Shown: positions 11,380 to 22,441 of the stretch, one piece after another
Numbering within the stretch: position 1 is the stretch's first letter
Layout: each line of letters opens with the position of its first letter
Assembly: GCA_014529385.2 (NCBI GenBank)
Contig: CM043953.1
Location: forward strand, 116,339,049-116,403,048
Reading direction: 5' to 3'
Origin: Adiantum capillus-veneris
Taxonomy: Eukaryota; Streptophyta; Polypodiopsida; Polypodiales; Pteridaceae
DNA: 64,000 nt
Program-made: the position numbers and the translations under genes
The notes under the pieces: generated by a model
What the model saw: only the letters and a program-made list of their open reading frames with translations
Told to the model about the DNA's origin: nothing
Database searches by the model: none

Positions 11380-12351
11380 AAATTCCCCAAATTAGAGGAA
11401 TCTTAATCTAATACAATTGCTAATCACTCTTTTAATAAAACAGACTCTAGAGATAACTGCTCTTGAAATTGCCAGTATAGTGATTAAGCTTGATCTGCAC
11501 CGCAATTCTCAGAGAACTTATTCCCAAAACCTTAAACATCACTCGGATGATAAGATCTGCGAGGAATAAGCAAAATACAGGGCAGAAATAAGTATGGATG
11601 AGTAACAAATAGTAACATGCTGATGATTAATTAGTAATAATCAAGCATCATATGTAAGCATGCATAAACATGAAAGAAGGAGATGAAGCAGAGCTTCTGT
11701 GGGAGCTTGAGAGAGAGGAGAAGTGAGCACAAATCAGCTCTGGATCAGCCAAAATCGACCTCTTTGCCTTGGGGAGCAAGTTGGAGCAAAGGGGGGCTTT
11801 CTGCCCTAGCTTTAGGACAAAAGGGAGGGCCTGGATCATCCTAGATGTGGGGCTCTGGAGAGATGGCGCATTTTTGAGGGGTTCAGACTTTGTCCGACCG
11901 CCCACACAACCTCCTCCTCTTGCCTTGAGCCCCACTCGACCCATTTGGTCCCAGCCCATAATCCCTGTATCTGATGCGATCGGGCAACCTTGTAGCTTAA
12001 TTTCGGAGGGTTTCGAAAACGTTTTGGATATTATTAAATAAATACTTTTAGTCCGAAAAATCATGTTGGAACCCTTAACGAACTCCAATGGCACTTTTGA
12101 AAAATGCATAAATCTTTTGAAACTCTCTTGCCCTTTATACATGGTTGGTCCTTTTACTATTTTGATTTTCTCTCACTAGAATGGTCAATTCTAGAGAGAG
12201 AAAATGCATTTACTTAGACCAAAAATGAAATTTGGTGACAAACACTAGAAGATAGCAACCTTTATTGAGATGGACGAGGACATGATAGAAGCCACTAGTG
12301 ATTGGCTTAAACCTAACTCCATAGGAATTTGATTTGCAGGATATCATCTCT
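11380..12351. other. No gene recognised
   Basis: Mixed-composition DNA with no conserved domain on either strand. Open frames at 11648-12142 (minus) and 11769-12041 (plus) overlap each other and resemble nothing I know. Confidence 0.5.
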
Positions 12352-12352
12352 T

Positions 12353-12533
12353 TACTTCGTTAGCGTAGCAGCCAAAATCTCAATGCTGCTCTCTCATTAA
12401 CCCACGTGGCTGAAAATCTCTAAAAAAGACTACGTCGTCCAAAGCTACCAACTGTCGAGTTAATAAAATAAAAAAATCATTCTCTCAGCAGCAATTCGAT
12501 CTTCTCCACAAGCAGGTTTGTCTCTGGCCACTG

Positions 12534-12615
<82 letters not shown>

Positions 12616-13101
12616 CTATGAAGCTAGTAGCATCTTTTGCTCTCAGCAGCAATTCGATCTTCTCCACAAGCAGTTTGCAGGTTCCCTGAAGCGTAGGCAG
12701 CTCTCTCGCCAGGCCGAAGTTCGCCAGCTTAGCCATCTCCAGCCTCCCTCTCCTCTTACTTCGTTAGCGTAGCAGCCAAAATCTCAATGCTGCTCTCTCA
12801 TTAACCCATGTGGCTGAAAATCTCTTTAAAAAAACTACGCCATCCAAAGCTACTAACTATCGAGTTAATAAAATAAAAAAAGCATTCTCTCAGAAGCAAT
12901 TCGATCTTCTCCACAAGCAGTTTTGTCTCTGGCCACTATTTGAGAGAGAGAGAGAGAAGGCTATGAAGCTAGTAGCATCTTTTGCTCTCAACAGCAATTC
13001 AATCTTCTCCACAAGCAGTTTGCAGGTTCCCTGAAGCGCACACAGCTCTCTCGCCAGGCCGAAGTCCGCCAGCTTAGCCGTCTCCAGCCTCCCTCTCCTC
13101 T
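12353..13101. repeat. Tandem duplication of about 0.4 kb carrying a kinase scrap
   Basis: Two direct copies, 12353-12756 and about 12757-13101, share TTACTTCGTTAGCG at the start and CCAGCCTCCCTCTCCTC at the end. The left copy is longer because of an expanded (GA)n run. Both carry, on the minus strand, the kinase DFG-type segment; the right copy reads DFGLAREL and the left copy NFGLAREL. Confidence 0.85.
12537..12612. repeat. (GA)n microsatellite
   Basis: About 76 bp of pure GA repeat inside the left copy of the duplication. The right copy has only about 14 bp at the equivalent place. Confidence 0.97.
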
Positions 13102-13888
13102 GCAGCAGAATGTTATTTGGCTTCACATCCAAATGCAACACTCCGTTCTCCTCGTGGGTGGCAGAACCTTAGAGCGATGACCATGGCCTTCACCACTAGC
13201 ACCCCCTTGCCTCCTCCTCCCATTCATCATGTCAAGTGGCGTTTCACCTTTGCACAAATCCATCGCTACACAGGGCCAGCTCTCATCGCTATCTGTCAGA
13301 TGCACCCTACGCAGCCTCACTATCGGCATTACTGCTGCGATCGCGTGAGTGGATAAGCGCCGCATGATGCGGATCTCTACCCTAGGCAGCCGAAGCTGGT
13401 GCTTGCGGTGCGTTTCATGAGCAGAAAGCTCTTTGACCAAGATCTCGCTGGCCATGATATGCTCTGCCCCGCAAGGTCACCGCTCTAACTCGCCGCCCCC
13501 TGCTGTTACTTTGATGATTCCTTCTGACTTTGAATACTTGCCCTTAGCCTCCCTCGCCAAGAGATCCTATTATCTCCAGATTGGATATGGTGACCATGGA
13601 CAACCTCGTACTATCAATACTGCTGCATGCTGTCTCTAAGGGCGACCATTCCTGTGCTTCTTTGGTTACAACCAAGGGAGTCCTGATCTGCATGGCCGCC
13701 AGCTCATACTGTTGCTGAGCACTATAACCCATCATGATCTCTCTCTCGGATTTAGGTTTAGGTGCAGCAATAAGATCGTCGCGATGAATACCAGCTACTT
13801 TAGCTGGCGGAGGCCCAGCAGATGCTCTTGCTACTGCTACTTGACACACGATATGCAGCAGGAGAGGATGGCGTCCGCCAACTTGCAT
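12890..13888 (-). pseudogene. Protein kinase relic
   Basis: Pieces of a serine/threonine kinase domain occur in order on the minus strand but in different frames. There is a glycine-loop start, LEIIGSLGEGG, near 13545. A middle segment with VEIRIMRRLS and VHLTDSDESWPC runs over 13455-13270. The catalytic loop LHLDVKPNNILL lies near 13130-13095 and DFGLAREL near 13060. After DFGLAREL the sequence runs into the duplicated (GA)n-bearing block, and no C-lobe is seen. Upstream minus-strand frames to about 14349 could be its N-terminal part but have no recognisable domain. Several frameshifts and stops make a functional product unlikely; unseen introns could explain some of them. Confidence 0.6.
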
Positions 13889-13899
13889 CGGAGGAGTAC

Positions 13900-15600
13900 G
13901 TTAAGCATTCGGTAGACGCACTGCCTTTGTGGTATTATAAATGCTGCCTTTTTCATTGTTGTGCTTCACAATATGCTCCTTCGACGCCGTGCAGATACCG
14001 ATGCCTCCCTTGTTGGATGCCTCCCCTGTAGTTTGGCTTTGCATGCCTGTGCCATGCATGCGCGGCCGCTGCTTGTTGTGATGTTGTAGTACTGTTTTGC
14101 AGAGCTGAGCGCGGGTCATGCGACCACCCAATATTGGAATACTCCACGTGCAGGAGCTGCTGCAGCTATCCGACCAATAGTCTTGGCATTGATTTGGTCG
14201 TGGACACGCGAACTACGGTTGTTGACTGCAACTGGTGGTATATTGGCCGCGGTCGGAGCAGTATTGGACAGTCGCTTGTCAGAGCTGTGCTTATTCACCT
14301 TCTGATTCCGGCGGGTCTTTATGGCTGGGCCTTGATCAATAGTGATCAAATTACTTGCTGGAGCTGATAGTGCAGAGACGTATCTGATGATGATGGAAAG
14401 CTTATCTGATGTATCTGATACAGGTGCTACTCGCTGCTAGTGACATTGACAATGATGCACGCTAATTAGCGGCAACCACATGATCATCTCGCCCAACGCA
14501 GTACTAAGCTGGCCGACAGGCTAGCTGGGAAAGGAGGCTGTCGAGATCAGGACGTTCGAGCTATATGAGCAGTTAAATAACTAGAGGGCCTGACCGGAGA
14601 TACCTCAACTGCATCTAGTAGTCCCTCGATCCATCATCCCTTTAGTTTTCATACCTTTGCCTACAACTTGCCGATGTGCTAATTGTTGCTACGACCAGTT
14701 ATGATTTTGTAATGTCCTATTAACCTTGCCGATATTGCTAAGAGCATCATTGACAGTACTCACGACCAAGTTATTGCAACATTATGTCCTCATGAAATAA
14801 CATAAGATGCCACAAATGTTAAATCAAAATTTTCAAAGCTTAACATTAAATCAAACAGAGCACCCAAACAACTTGATATTGTGAGACCTCTTAGGAAATC
14901 ACCAAAGCATGAGACTTCTAAAGTATATAGCAGGTGGTTGAGTTTTTTTCATGCTTTTTCTTTTTCCGTTCAGAATGGGTAGGCCAATTCCAACTGACCT
15001 GATTGAGCAGCAGATAGAATTTGAGACTGCAATGTATAAGTTGCAATTCTGCCTTTACCCAAATTTTCAAGAGCAGGTGCTCAGACACTACATGCATAAA
15101 TGAGTGAGTTCATTCCATGGCTAGTTCAACCACCTACCCCATGGCATCCACATTACATCACTTGGAATACACTTGGTCGACAAATCACCACATCGACATC
15201 GCCGTACTGGCTAGTTGCTCCACAAAACACCATTGTATGTTGTTCATACAGATTGCGGATGTGCTCGCCTACTCGAGACTATAGAAATAAATTACTCTAA
15301 TGTGGTCCCCAACCACCTTCAGTGAGCTAAACAATTCATTTCATGCTACTTTCCTGACAACCAGCTAACCACACGTGCAACTTTGAAGAGCATCTTACTG
15401 ATATAGCCCTCTGTTCCTACATCAAAAACTCCCATTGATATGTGTAGTTACCTTGTCCTCCTCCTCTTCTCCACAAAAGTTTTGTCCATTGCATAGTAAA
15501 GCAGTCATTGCCTGCTACATTTCAAGGTCTTCCCAACGCTCTCTTGCTTAGTTCCATTCTTAATTCATCAACATTTTTTTTTCATACTCTCTACATCAAA
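13900..15600. other. No gene recognised
   Basis: Ordinary-complexity DNA with only short frames on both strands. Possible remains of the kinase gene's 5' part lie at 13900-14349 (minus); nothing else is identifiable. Confidence 0.45.
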
Positions 15601-15603
15601 TCG

Positions 15604-15679
15604 TTTCAGTGACTTATACTCACTTAGGGTAACAAGATTTGTGCAGAACAAATAATAAGCGCTCTCTCTCTCTCTCTCA

Positions 15680-15724
<45 letters not shown>

Positions 15725-15870
15725 TTCATTTCTATGTTCTTCTTTACAGATGTATACTCTTGTTCAATGCTTCCATGAGAACAAATAGTAAATACAATTT
15801 TGTATGTATCAGTGACTTTTACTCACTTAGGGTAAAAACATTCTGGAAAACAAATAATAAGCGCACGCAC

Positions 15871-15913
<43 letters not shown>

Positions 15914-15990
15914 TTCACTTCTATGTTCTTGTTTACTGATGTATACTCTTGTTCACTGCTTCGATGAGAAGAAAATAGTAATTACAATAG
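15604..15990. repeat. Tandem duplication of about 0.2 kb with (CT)n and (CA)n
   Basis: The segments from about 15604 and about 15806 share CAGTGACTT, TACTCACTTAGGGTAA, AACAAATAATAAGCGC and CTATGTTCTT in the same order. The first copy carries (CT)n then (CA)n at 15662-15722, and the second carries (CT)n at 15874-15911. Confidence 0.85.
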
Positions 15991-16602
15991 TGCCCTTGCA
16001 GTCATGCAGGCTAACTAAGCACTCTAGTTTATTTTTTTGGGGAATTTGATTTGCAAGTTTAAAAGATTTCTAGGATTCATCTCTTTGATTTTCTTGGGGA
16101 GCCATTACATGCAAAATTGAGAGAGAATTAGTCTCGCCCTCTCTCACCATGGAGACAACATTCGAATGGGACGGCGGGCTTCTGCTGGTTTGTCTCTCTC
16201 GTTTACGTTTGCGACTCAAAGCAGCTGCGCGCCATCGTCTTGCTCTAGGTACATGCTATTGATTTGCGTGTATAATTAGTCGTGGGATCATTTTTTGAGA
16301 GAGAGAGAGAGAGAGGGAGAGAGGGGAGATGTGCTTGATGCATATCTGTGGCTATTCCATTAGAGAACCAAATTGACATTCTTTAAGCAGTGGAGATATT
16401 AAGGAAAGACGCTTGAGATGGAACGAAGCCTTTTTCTTTTTGGTTTGGTTAGCACTGGTGATACTGAAGGAACAAGCTTGAGATAGAATGTAACTTTTTT
16501 TTGGTTGGGTTGGCACAAAGAAGATCCTTTTGTTTGAAGTTGCCTACTAGGCCACTAGGCTACATCTCCCCTTGCAAGCAGACACACTAAAGAAAAGAAA
16601 GA

Positions 16603-16796
16603 GAGAGACACTTGAATAATGAAGAGTATATGTATAATTGCTAGATCATAAAATTGGGGGGCGGGGGGGGCGGAGGAGGGAGGGGAGCCACACGGGTGGA
16701 AAGCGAGAGACACTTGAATAATGAAGAGTATATGTATAATCGCTAGATCATAAAATTGAAGAGGGGGGGGGGGCGAGGGGGGGAGCCACATGGGTG
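16603..16796. repeat. 103-bp tandem duplication with G-rich runs
   Basis: GAGAGACACTTGAATAATG starts both copies (about 16603 and 16706). Each ends in a G-rich run and GGGAGCCACA. No coding content. Confidence 0.85.
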
Positions 16797-16799
16797 GTC

Positions 16800-17670
16800 T
16801 GTAGCGCTAGTGGTTACCATGGTCCTAGATGAAGAAAGATTTTGGACCTTGTATTCTGTCATACTCACCACGAAGAGCTTGGATCAACTCCAACTAGAAG
16901 GCATGCACTTGCACTGCAAGGACTTGTGGTCTACCATAAGAAATTTTGAAACAACGAGCTCGATGGCACTGAGACCCACAAGCATATGCTATCAAAAGGA
17001 GATGAAGCTTTAAAAACTTCAATTATATATCCCGTAAAAAGCTGGTGCTAAAAATTAATGAAGCTTCAAATTTGTTACCCAACTTTTTGTATCAATGTAG
17101 AAAGATTCTTTTTCACATAAAAAATTTCCCATGTAGCTTTTGTTGCGAAGGTAATCTGTCACTGTTGCCTTTTCGTAGCGAAGAACTGTGGGACGCAGTG
17201 GATAAAACTTGATAAAGATATTTTGATATCGCACGAATCCAATGACCCCTTCCTTGCTTGGTTATGCTTCTTCTTAGTTCTTTGATTCCTTTTAGAGAGA
17301 GTTCCTTTAGAGATGAGAGAAGAGGGAGAGAGAAGACCACACACTGATTAGGGTCCCAATCCTTTCACTGCAGAGCTCAGCCCACACCCATTTGACCACT
17401 ACCGCACACTCATCGACCGAGCATTGGAGCTACGGAGATTCAAACCACCACGACTGAGGAGAGGAGCTACACAGCATCGACGGAGACTACAGTAGAGGAT
17501 TCGAGCCATACTCTGGACATCCAGAGTGCAGATGAGGATGGATACTCACCAATTCTCCTCCCATTCTATCATTGTTTCGCACATTGTCACATCTAGTATA
17601 CTCAATACCTATTGTATGAGCTGTCACATCATCCATACAGTTCCAGTCTGTAGTAAAAGTATCTTTTGAA
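16800..17670. other. No gene recognised
   Basis: Only short overlapping frames; no domain or transposon end identified. Confidence 0.4.
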
Positions 17671-17674
17671 ATTT

Positions 17675-17782
17675 GTTCTAGTTCTTTTTGTACCCAAACA
17701 TGGTATCAGATTAACTATTTTGTAACAGATTGGCCTGATAGGTCATTTTGGCCTTTTGAATACGTCAAGATTTCATTTCATT

Positions 17783-17786
<4 letters not shown>
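17675..17786 (+). repeat. LINE 3' end relic
   Basis: This matches the 3' untranslated end of LINE1 (complement of about 54385-54490), including TAGGTCATTTTGGCCTTTTG followed by TTTCATTTC and a (CT)n tail. The orientation is plus. Confidence 0.75.

Positions 17787-17817
<31 letters not shown>
17787..17817. repeat. (CT)n microsatellite between LINE fragments
   Basis: Pure CT repeat directly following the LINE 3' end relic and directly preceding a LINE ORF2 relic. Confidence 0.95.
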
Positions 17818-17820
<3 letters not shown>

Positions 17821-17821
<1 letters not shown>

Positions 17822-18256
17822 GATGGGATTTACAGGCGCCTATGCACTGAGGAGTCGGGGCCACCTTTAGAGGAGCTCACCTCTGTACTGACGTAGACAT
17901 TGCATGATGCAGCAATAGAGGCATATCCACACACCGAGCCTGAGCAGAGATGACCTGTTGGCAGCATGTCCCAGAACAGTTGGTACGACGAGAAGTGCCG
18001 CAAGTTCAAAGGGAGGTGCTTTTGGGGAACATTACTCACAAATAGTCACAAAGTTCCTTCCGATGCTTGGTGTGACGGAAGAAGAGGGCTTTTTTGGCTC
18101 AACTAGAGTAGGATCTGTATCAGCTATTCTTGAGTCAGGCCTCAAGGGAGGCATGTCGACTCTTCCATGAGCACTCCCCTCCTCCGGCCATTACTTATAC
18201 AGAGATATGGGGTATGGGGCAAGTATGCATCATCATTGTACACAATTGCTAGACAG
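17821..18256 (+). pseudogene. LINE ORF2 relic (endonuclease/RT linker)
   Basis: This is a degenerate fragment of the LINE ORF2 seen intact at 57200-56800 (minus). AAIEAYPHTEPEQR and MSQNSWYDEKCR correspond to EAYPHTQPDQRR and MPQNSWYDEECR there. Further on, in shifted frames, RKKRAFLAQLE, DLYQLFLSQ, RLFHEHSPPP and KYASSLYTIARQPPLP follow in the same order. Several frame breaks occur. It ends at the poly-C run at 18266. Confidence 0.85.
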
Positions 18257-18265
18257 CCGCCTCTT

Positions 18266-18288
18266 CCCCCCCCCCCCCCCCCCCCCCC
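18266..18288. repeat. Poly-C run
   Basis: About 23 consecutive C at the end of the LINE relic, where intact LINE copies have a proline-rich stretch (PLPDPLEP). Confidence 0.9.
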
Positions 18289-18462
18289 TTGCCCGCCCTC
18301 AAGCCATGCCCACCACACGCATTTGGCGTGTGTTGGTCAACTGCTTCAACAACAAGTGATGTTGTATAATTTTTTGATGGTTCCTCCAATCACCACAAAC
18401 ATTTAGAGAGTACATGAGTTGGTAGAGAGCATCCAAGAAGATGGCACTTGCATAGTTATAGC

Positions 18463-19246
18463 TGTCACAAATGCGGGCACCACGTGCCAATAGAAAAGAA
18501 CAGACTGAACAACTTTAAGCACTTCAAATAACAACTGAACTGAAATGGAGAGAGAGACGACACGCGAGACGGAGTGGCGGAATTCCACCCCAGAGAGTAT
18601 TGGCCCCAAACCTTGGCGCCCCTTTCGGTATTTCTTTATATTATTGCTGATTCGCAAAGTACAACAGTCGGGGAGCACCTCCTCTGCAATCTGCGCGCTG
18701 AAGAGTGCCAGAGAGGGCCCCCAAGGCTCATATTTAAAGGCCCAAAGCCTAAAAGCATCAAATATGAAAAGCTGACTCCAAAAAATCACTTTCCTAAAAT
18801 TTCGGGATTTCCCTAAAAATCCGCCGCGAATTCCGGGACGTCCGTACAGGTGCCACATCATCATATTTTGATGTGCAAAGTCTTTTGAGTGTGTTTTGCT
18901 TTATTTTTAATGCCTTTATGTCACTTGGGGCCCCATCGGACGGGGTCCCCATAAGTTGGTAGGACTTCTTTTGTTGCTTGTTCTTCTTAGGGTTTGCAGG
19001 TTTTAGGGTTAGGGTTTCCAGAATTAGGGTTCATCAGTTAGGGTTTCTGGCAGAAATTAGGGTTTGCAGGTTTTAGGGTTAGGGTTTCCAGAATTAGGGT
19101 TTCAACAATTAGGGTTTCAGCAATTAGGGTTACCACGTCCTCACTCTGTGACACTTCTTCTACTGCTTCTTAGGGTTTAGGCCCCTCGGCTGGCATCTGT
19201 AAGTTGGCTCCATTCTTTAGTCTTTGACACGTCAGCAGTTTGTTAC
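18463..19246 (-). repeat. Element D 3' LTR
   Basis: 784 bp from TGTCACAAATG to GTTTGTTACA. It contains the shared AAATACCGAAAGGGG motif (minus, about 18615-18635) and a block of TTAGGG-like repeats at about 18990-19130. Confidence 0.92.
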
Positions 19247-19258
19247 ATCTCCCCTTCT
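19247..19258 (-). other. Element D polypurine tract
   Basis: On the minus strand this reads AAGAAGGGGAGA immediately before the LTR start TGTAACA. Confidence 0.8.
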
Positions 19259-19366
19259 TGAAAGAGAGTAATCGTCCGCGATTACGGCATATCTGCAAAA
19301 CAACTCAAGTTAGCTCAAAAATTTCCGAGGGACATTCGGAGGGACAATCAATTTGCTCTTTTTATT

Positions 19367-19523
19367 AAGGAGTTAGCTTCTCCATTCGGCTGTTTTGATC
19401 AAGGAGTTAGCTTCTCCTTTCGGCTGTTTTGATCAAGGAGTTAGCTTCTCCTTTTCGCTCTTTTGATCAAGGAGTTAGCTTCTCCTTCGGCTGTTTTGAT
19501 CAAGGAGTTAGCTTCTCCTTTCG
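19367..19523. repeat. Tandem repeat inside element D
   Basis: Five copies of a 33-34 bp unit built on AAGGAGTTAGCTTCTCC and GGCTGTTTTGATC. The core TTAGCTTCTCC is conserved in each copy. Function unknown. Confidence 0.92.
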
Positions 19524-20343
19524 TCCAGATCGGAACTCTTGATATTCCGGCGTAGTAAAATTAGCCATCACACCCAGACCGTATTGATCTTCCTCGGGTG
19601 TCTTGATGCACTAAAATTACATACCCAGGCAATCTCATCCAATTAGGAATATTCAGTAATTGACACATCACAATGCAACACAAATGCTCACATATGCATG
19701 TTACAAGACACAACAAACAGCGCCGCTGAGCACTCCTCCGAGACAAACGGTCTGCGGTATGAAGCTACTCAACGACTACCTCGTCACTCCCCCCGCAAAT
19801 AACCTAAGAAGGTCCGGGCCATGAGCTCAGAGGACTGTACAACCAAATGCTCCCCAGACCGCAGTCTGCGTCGCTCGGAGGTTCAAGCATACAACGAAAC
19901 GCTCCCCAGGCATCGGCCTGCGTCGTTCCGAGGTTCAAACAATATCAAGACAGTATTTCTCACTCCTCCACTCGGGAGTAAAAATCACCAATCAATGAAA
20001 CCGGCATTGAAACCAAAGTCAAACATTTCAAATCGGCACCAAGACAGGTTTAAAGCAGATAGCATCCATTTCAAACAAAGTCCAAACAGGATCACCAAAC
20101 AAGATCAAACAGAACTTAAACTTAGAAAGCAATCTCGACATCAATCGAGCTCGAAAAGTCAACTGACTTTCCATCTTGAAACCTGCACCAAAAATTAGGG
20201 TTAGGTTCCCTCCATGAGGTCGTAGCCGAGCACAACATGGTCCATTAGCTCTTGGACAGACAGTGTTTCTTTGGCGGCGATGGTAGTCCCAAGAGATAGC
20301 AATCACACTGAACCTCCAAGGTCATCTGCTCGTGAAGAGACAT

Positions 20344-20601
20344 CTACTGAGAGATGTCGAGAAATTTCAATTTATAATCTGCTAGGGTTTCCATGGCAAG
20401 CATTTCAGGATACCCCACTCTGCCAGAAGTTGCACTCCGAAGGAAGATGTCAGAAACCATATAACTTCCGGCAAAAATTTTCTTGAAAGCTTGCCAAGTA
20501 CTTGGAGTATGCTGCTTGGTAGCTATAGACATCAACATCTGCATGGCACTGCTTCTGAGAAAAACAGTGACTTGAAACAAATCTGGATCCTTCTCTTGCA
20601 T
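20344..20601 (-). pseudogene. Gag remnant of element D
   Basis: An 85-codon open stretch on the minus strand includes TPSTWQAFKKIFAGSYMVSD. This resembles the gag segment of A1 and A2 around APSTGIYFKQIFAAAW. No zinc knuckle or pol domain follows. Too short for a working gag, it is best read as the remains of the ancestral polyprotein. Confidence 0.6.
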
Positions 20602-20762
20602 GGCTTATGCCATGTAAGACATGAGCGGTGAAGACGGGAGCGCGCCCGATGCGCGATGAAGTAAGGGTGGGAGTGGCTGATACCTCAAATATAATTCAAT
20701 TCCAATAGTTCTGTGTGCTCTTTTGTAGGACCGGTATGCTTTCAGAAAAGCACACGCCTGAT

Positions 20763-20774
20763 GCTCTGATACCA
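20763..20774 (-). other. Element D primer-binding site (initiator Met tRNA)
   Basis: On the minus strand this reads TGGTATCAGAGC, a perfect match to the usual initiator-Met site, one base inside the 5' LTR. Confidence 0.9.
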
Positions 20775-20775
20775 C

Positions 20776-21597
20776 TGTCACAAATGCGGGCACCACGTGC
20801 CAATAGAAAAGAACAGACTGAACAACTTTAAGCACTTCAAATAACAACTGAACTGAAATGGAGAGAGAGACGACACGTGACACGGAGTGGCGGAATTCCA
20901 CCCCAGAGAGTATTGGCCCCAAACCTTGGCGCCCCTTTCGGTATTTCTTTATATTATTGCTGATTCGCAAAGTACAACAGCCGGGGAGCACCTCCTCTGC
21001 AATCTGCGCGCTGAAGAGTGCCAGAGAGGGCCCCCAAGGCTCATATTTAAAGGCCCAAAGCCTAAAAGCATCAAATATGAAAAGCTGACTCCAAAAAATC
21101 ACTTTCCTAAAATTTCGGGATTTCCCTAAAAATCCGCCGCGAATTCCGAGACGTCCGTACAGGTGCCACATCATCATATTTTGATGTGCAAAGTCTTTTG
21201 AGTGTGTTTTGCTTTATTTTTAATGCCTTTATGTCACTTGGGGCCCCATCGGATGGGGTCCCCATAAGTTGGTAGGACTTCTTTTGTTGCTTGTTCTTCT
21301 TAGGGTTTCTAGAATTAGGGTTTGCAGGTTTTAGGGTTAGGGTTTCCATAATTAGGGTTTGCAGGTTTTAGGGTTAGGGTTTCCAGAATTAGGGTTCAAC
21401 AGTTAGGGTTTCTGGTAGAAATTAGGGTTTGCAGGTTTTAGGGTTAGGGTTTCCAGAATTAGGGTTTCAGCAATTAGGGTTACCACGTCCTCACTCTGTG
21501 ACACTTCTTCTACTGCTTCTTAGGGTTTAGGCCCCTCGGCCGGCATCTGTAAGTTGGCTCCATTCTTTAGGCTTTGACACGTCAGCAGTTTGTTACA
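20776..21597 (-). repeat. Element D 5' LTR
   Basis: 822 bp, nearly identical to 18463-19246. The extra length comes mostly from an additional TTAGGG-like block at about 21300-21480. Confidence 0.92.
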
Positions 21598-21602
21598 ATA
21601 GC

Positions 21603-22436
21603 AATGAATGGAAATGCAATGGAAATCAAGATAACTATAGATATTATAGTCGAGGCATGTAAATTGTCAAAGCAAGGGAATGGAATGGCAAAAGATGGAC
21701 CAATCTTGTGGTCTTTAACAAAAAGACAACCTTGCCAACATTTGAAAATATGCAAAATGTGAATATAGTAAGTGGCCTCCCAAGTTTTGACAAACCCATT
21801 GGCATCAATAGCTACAATATTCACATGGGCTGTGCATAGCAAACAAATGTTCTATATAGATCATGCTTCCCACATATTACAGATGATTACCAGCAATTGT
21901 TGCAAGTTTACACTTTCTTGGAGTTTCCAAGAAGATGGAGACTAGCACGTATCGTGCTAAGTAAGAACGACTGAACGATCAGTCTAAGGACACGACAAAG
22001 CATTGATGCTTTAACCTTGCTCAAGCTTTGAAGTCAGAGGGTAATTATACTCTTTCCATCCTGTTTTCGGATGAGCAAGATTATGGAAGATAAGACAAGT
22101 ACATCTTTCAAGCTCAAAGCTGCTGACTCAAGGATCATAAGCTGCGCACCTTAAATTGTATTGGCTGCTGCCTAGTTAAAGGAGACAAGTTTCATCCCGA
22201 AGAAGACGCTCCAAAGTTCATAGATGGCTGGCCCAAGCACTCCAGAAGGAGAACAGACCATGTAGGCGAAATCCTTTGCGAAGAAGTGTTCTTAGAAGAC
22301 ATATCCATTGCGCTAAGCTGCTGTTTTCTCAGTTTCCAGCCCATAGACGTTGAACACGGGGCTTAGTAAAGAGAAGAATCCTTTAGAGAACTCACCTCTA
22401 CGGTGTGTGGGATCGTCAGGCAGGAGTTTCCTTGCA
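21603..22436. other. No gene recognised
   Basis: Host sequence between elements D and A2. A frame of roughly 65-70 codons (ends 21762) is open across the D insertion once D and one ATAGC are removed, but it matches no family I know. Confidence 0.4.
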
Positions 22437-22441
22437 GTATG

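Larger units (their letters stand above)
18463..21597 (-). mobile_element. Element D: compact non-autonomous LTR retrotransposon
   Basis: A 3.1-kb element with two long LTRs (784 and 822 bp) and a perfect 5-bp target duplication ATAGC at 18458-18462 and 21598-21602. The orientation is minus, shown by an initiator-Met primer site at 20763-20774 and a purine tract beside the left LTR. The 1.5-kb interior has no protease, reverse transcriptase or integrase, only a gag-like remnant and a tandem repeat. The LTRs differ by only a handful of substitutions plus a repeat-number change, so the insertion is recent and it must have been moved by proteins from elsewhere. Confidence 0.92.

Noticed and set aside
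16555-17013. Open frames on both strands with proline-rich or plausible-looking translations.
   Set aside because: They cross G-rich runs and a 103-bp duplication, and have no recognisable domain.
17701-17712. TGGTATCAGATT, resembling an initiator-Met primer-binding site.
   Set aside because: It lies within LINE 3'-end sequence and has no LTR before it; chance similarity.
19367-19523. Regular repeats that could be mistaken for a CRISPR array.
   Set aside because: The spacers are themselves repetitive, no cas genes exist, and the setting is the interior of a plant retrotransposon.
18403-21177. Long minus-strand open frames (153 and 190 codons) that are nearly identical in two places (18403-18864 and 20605-21177).
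   Set aside because: They lie in the two LTRs of element D and are identical because the LTRs are. They match no protein family and extend across the primer site, so they are not treated as genes.
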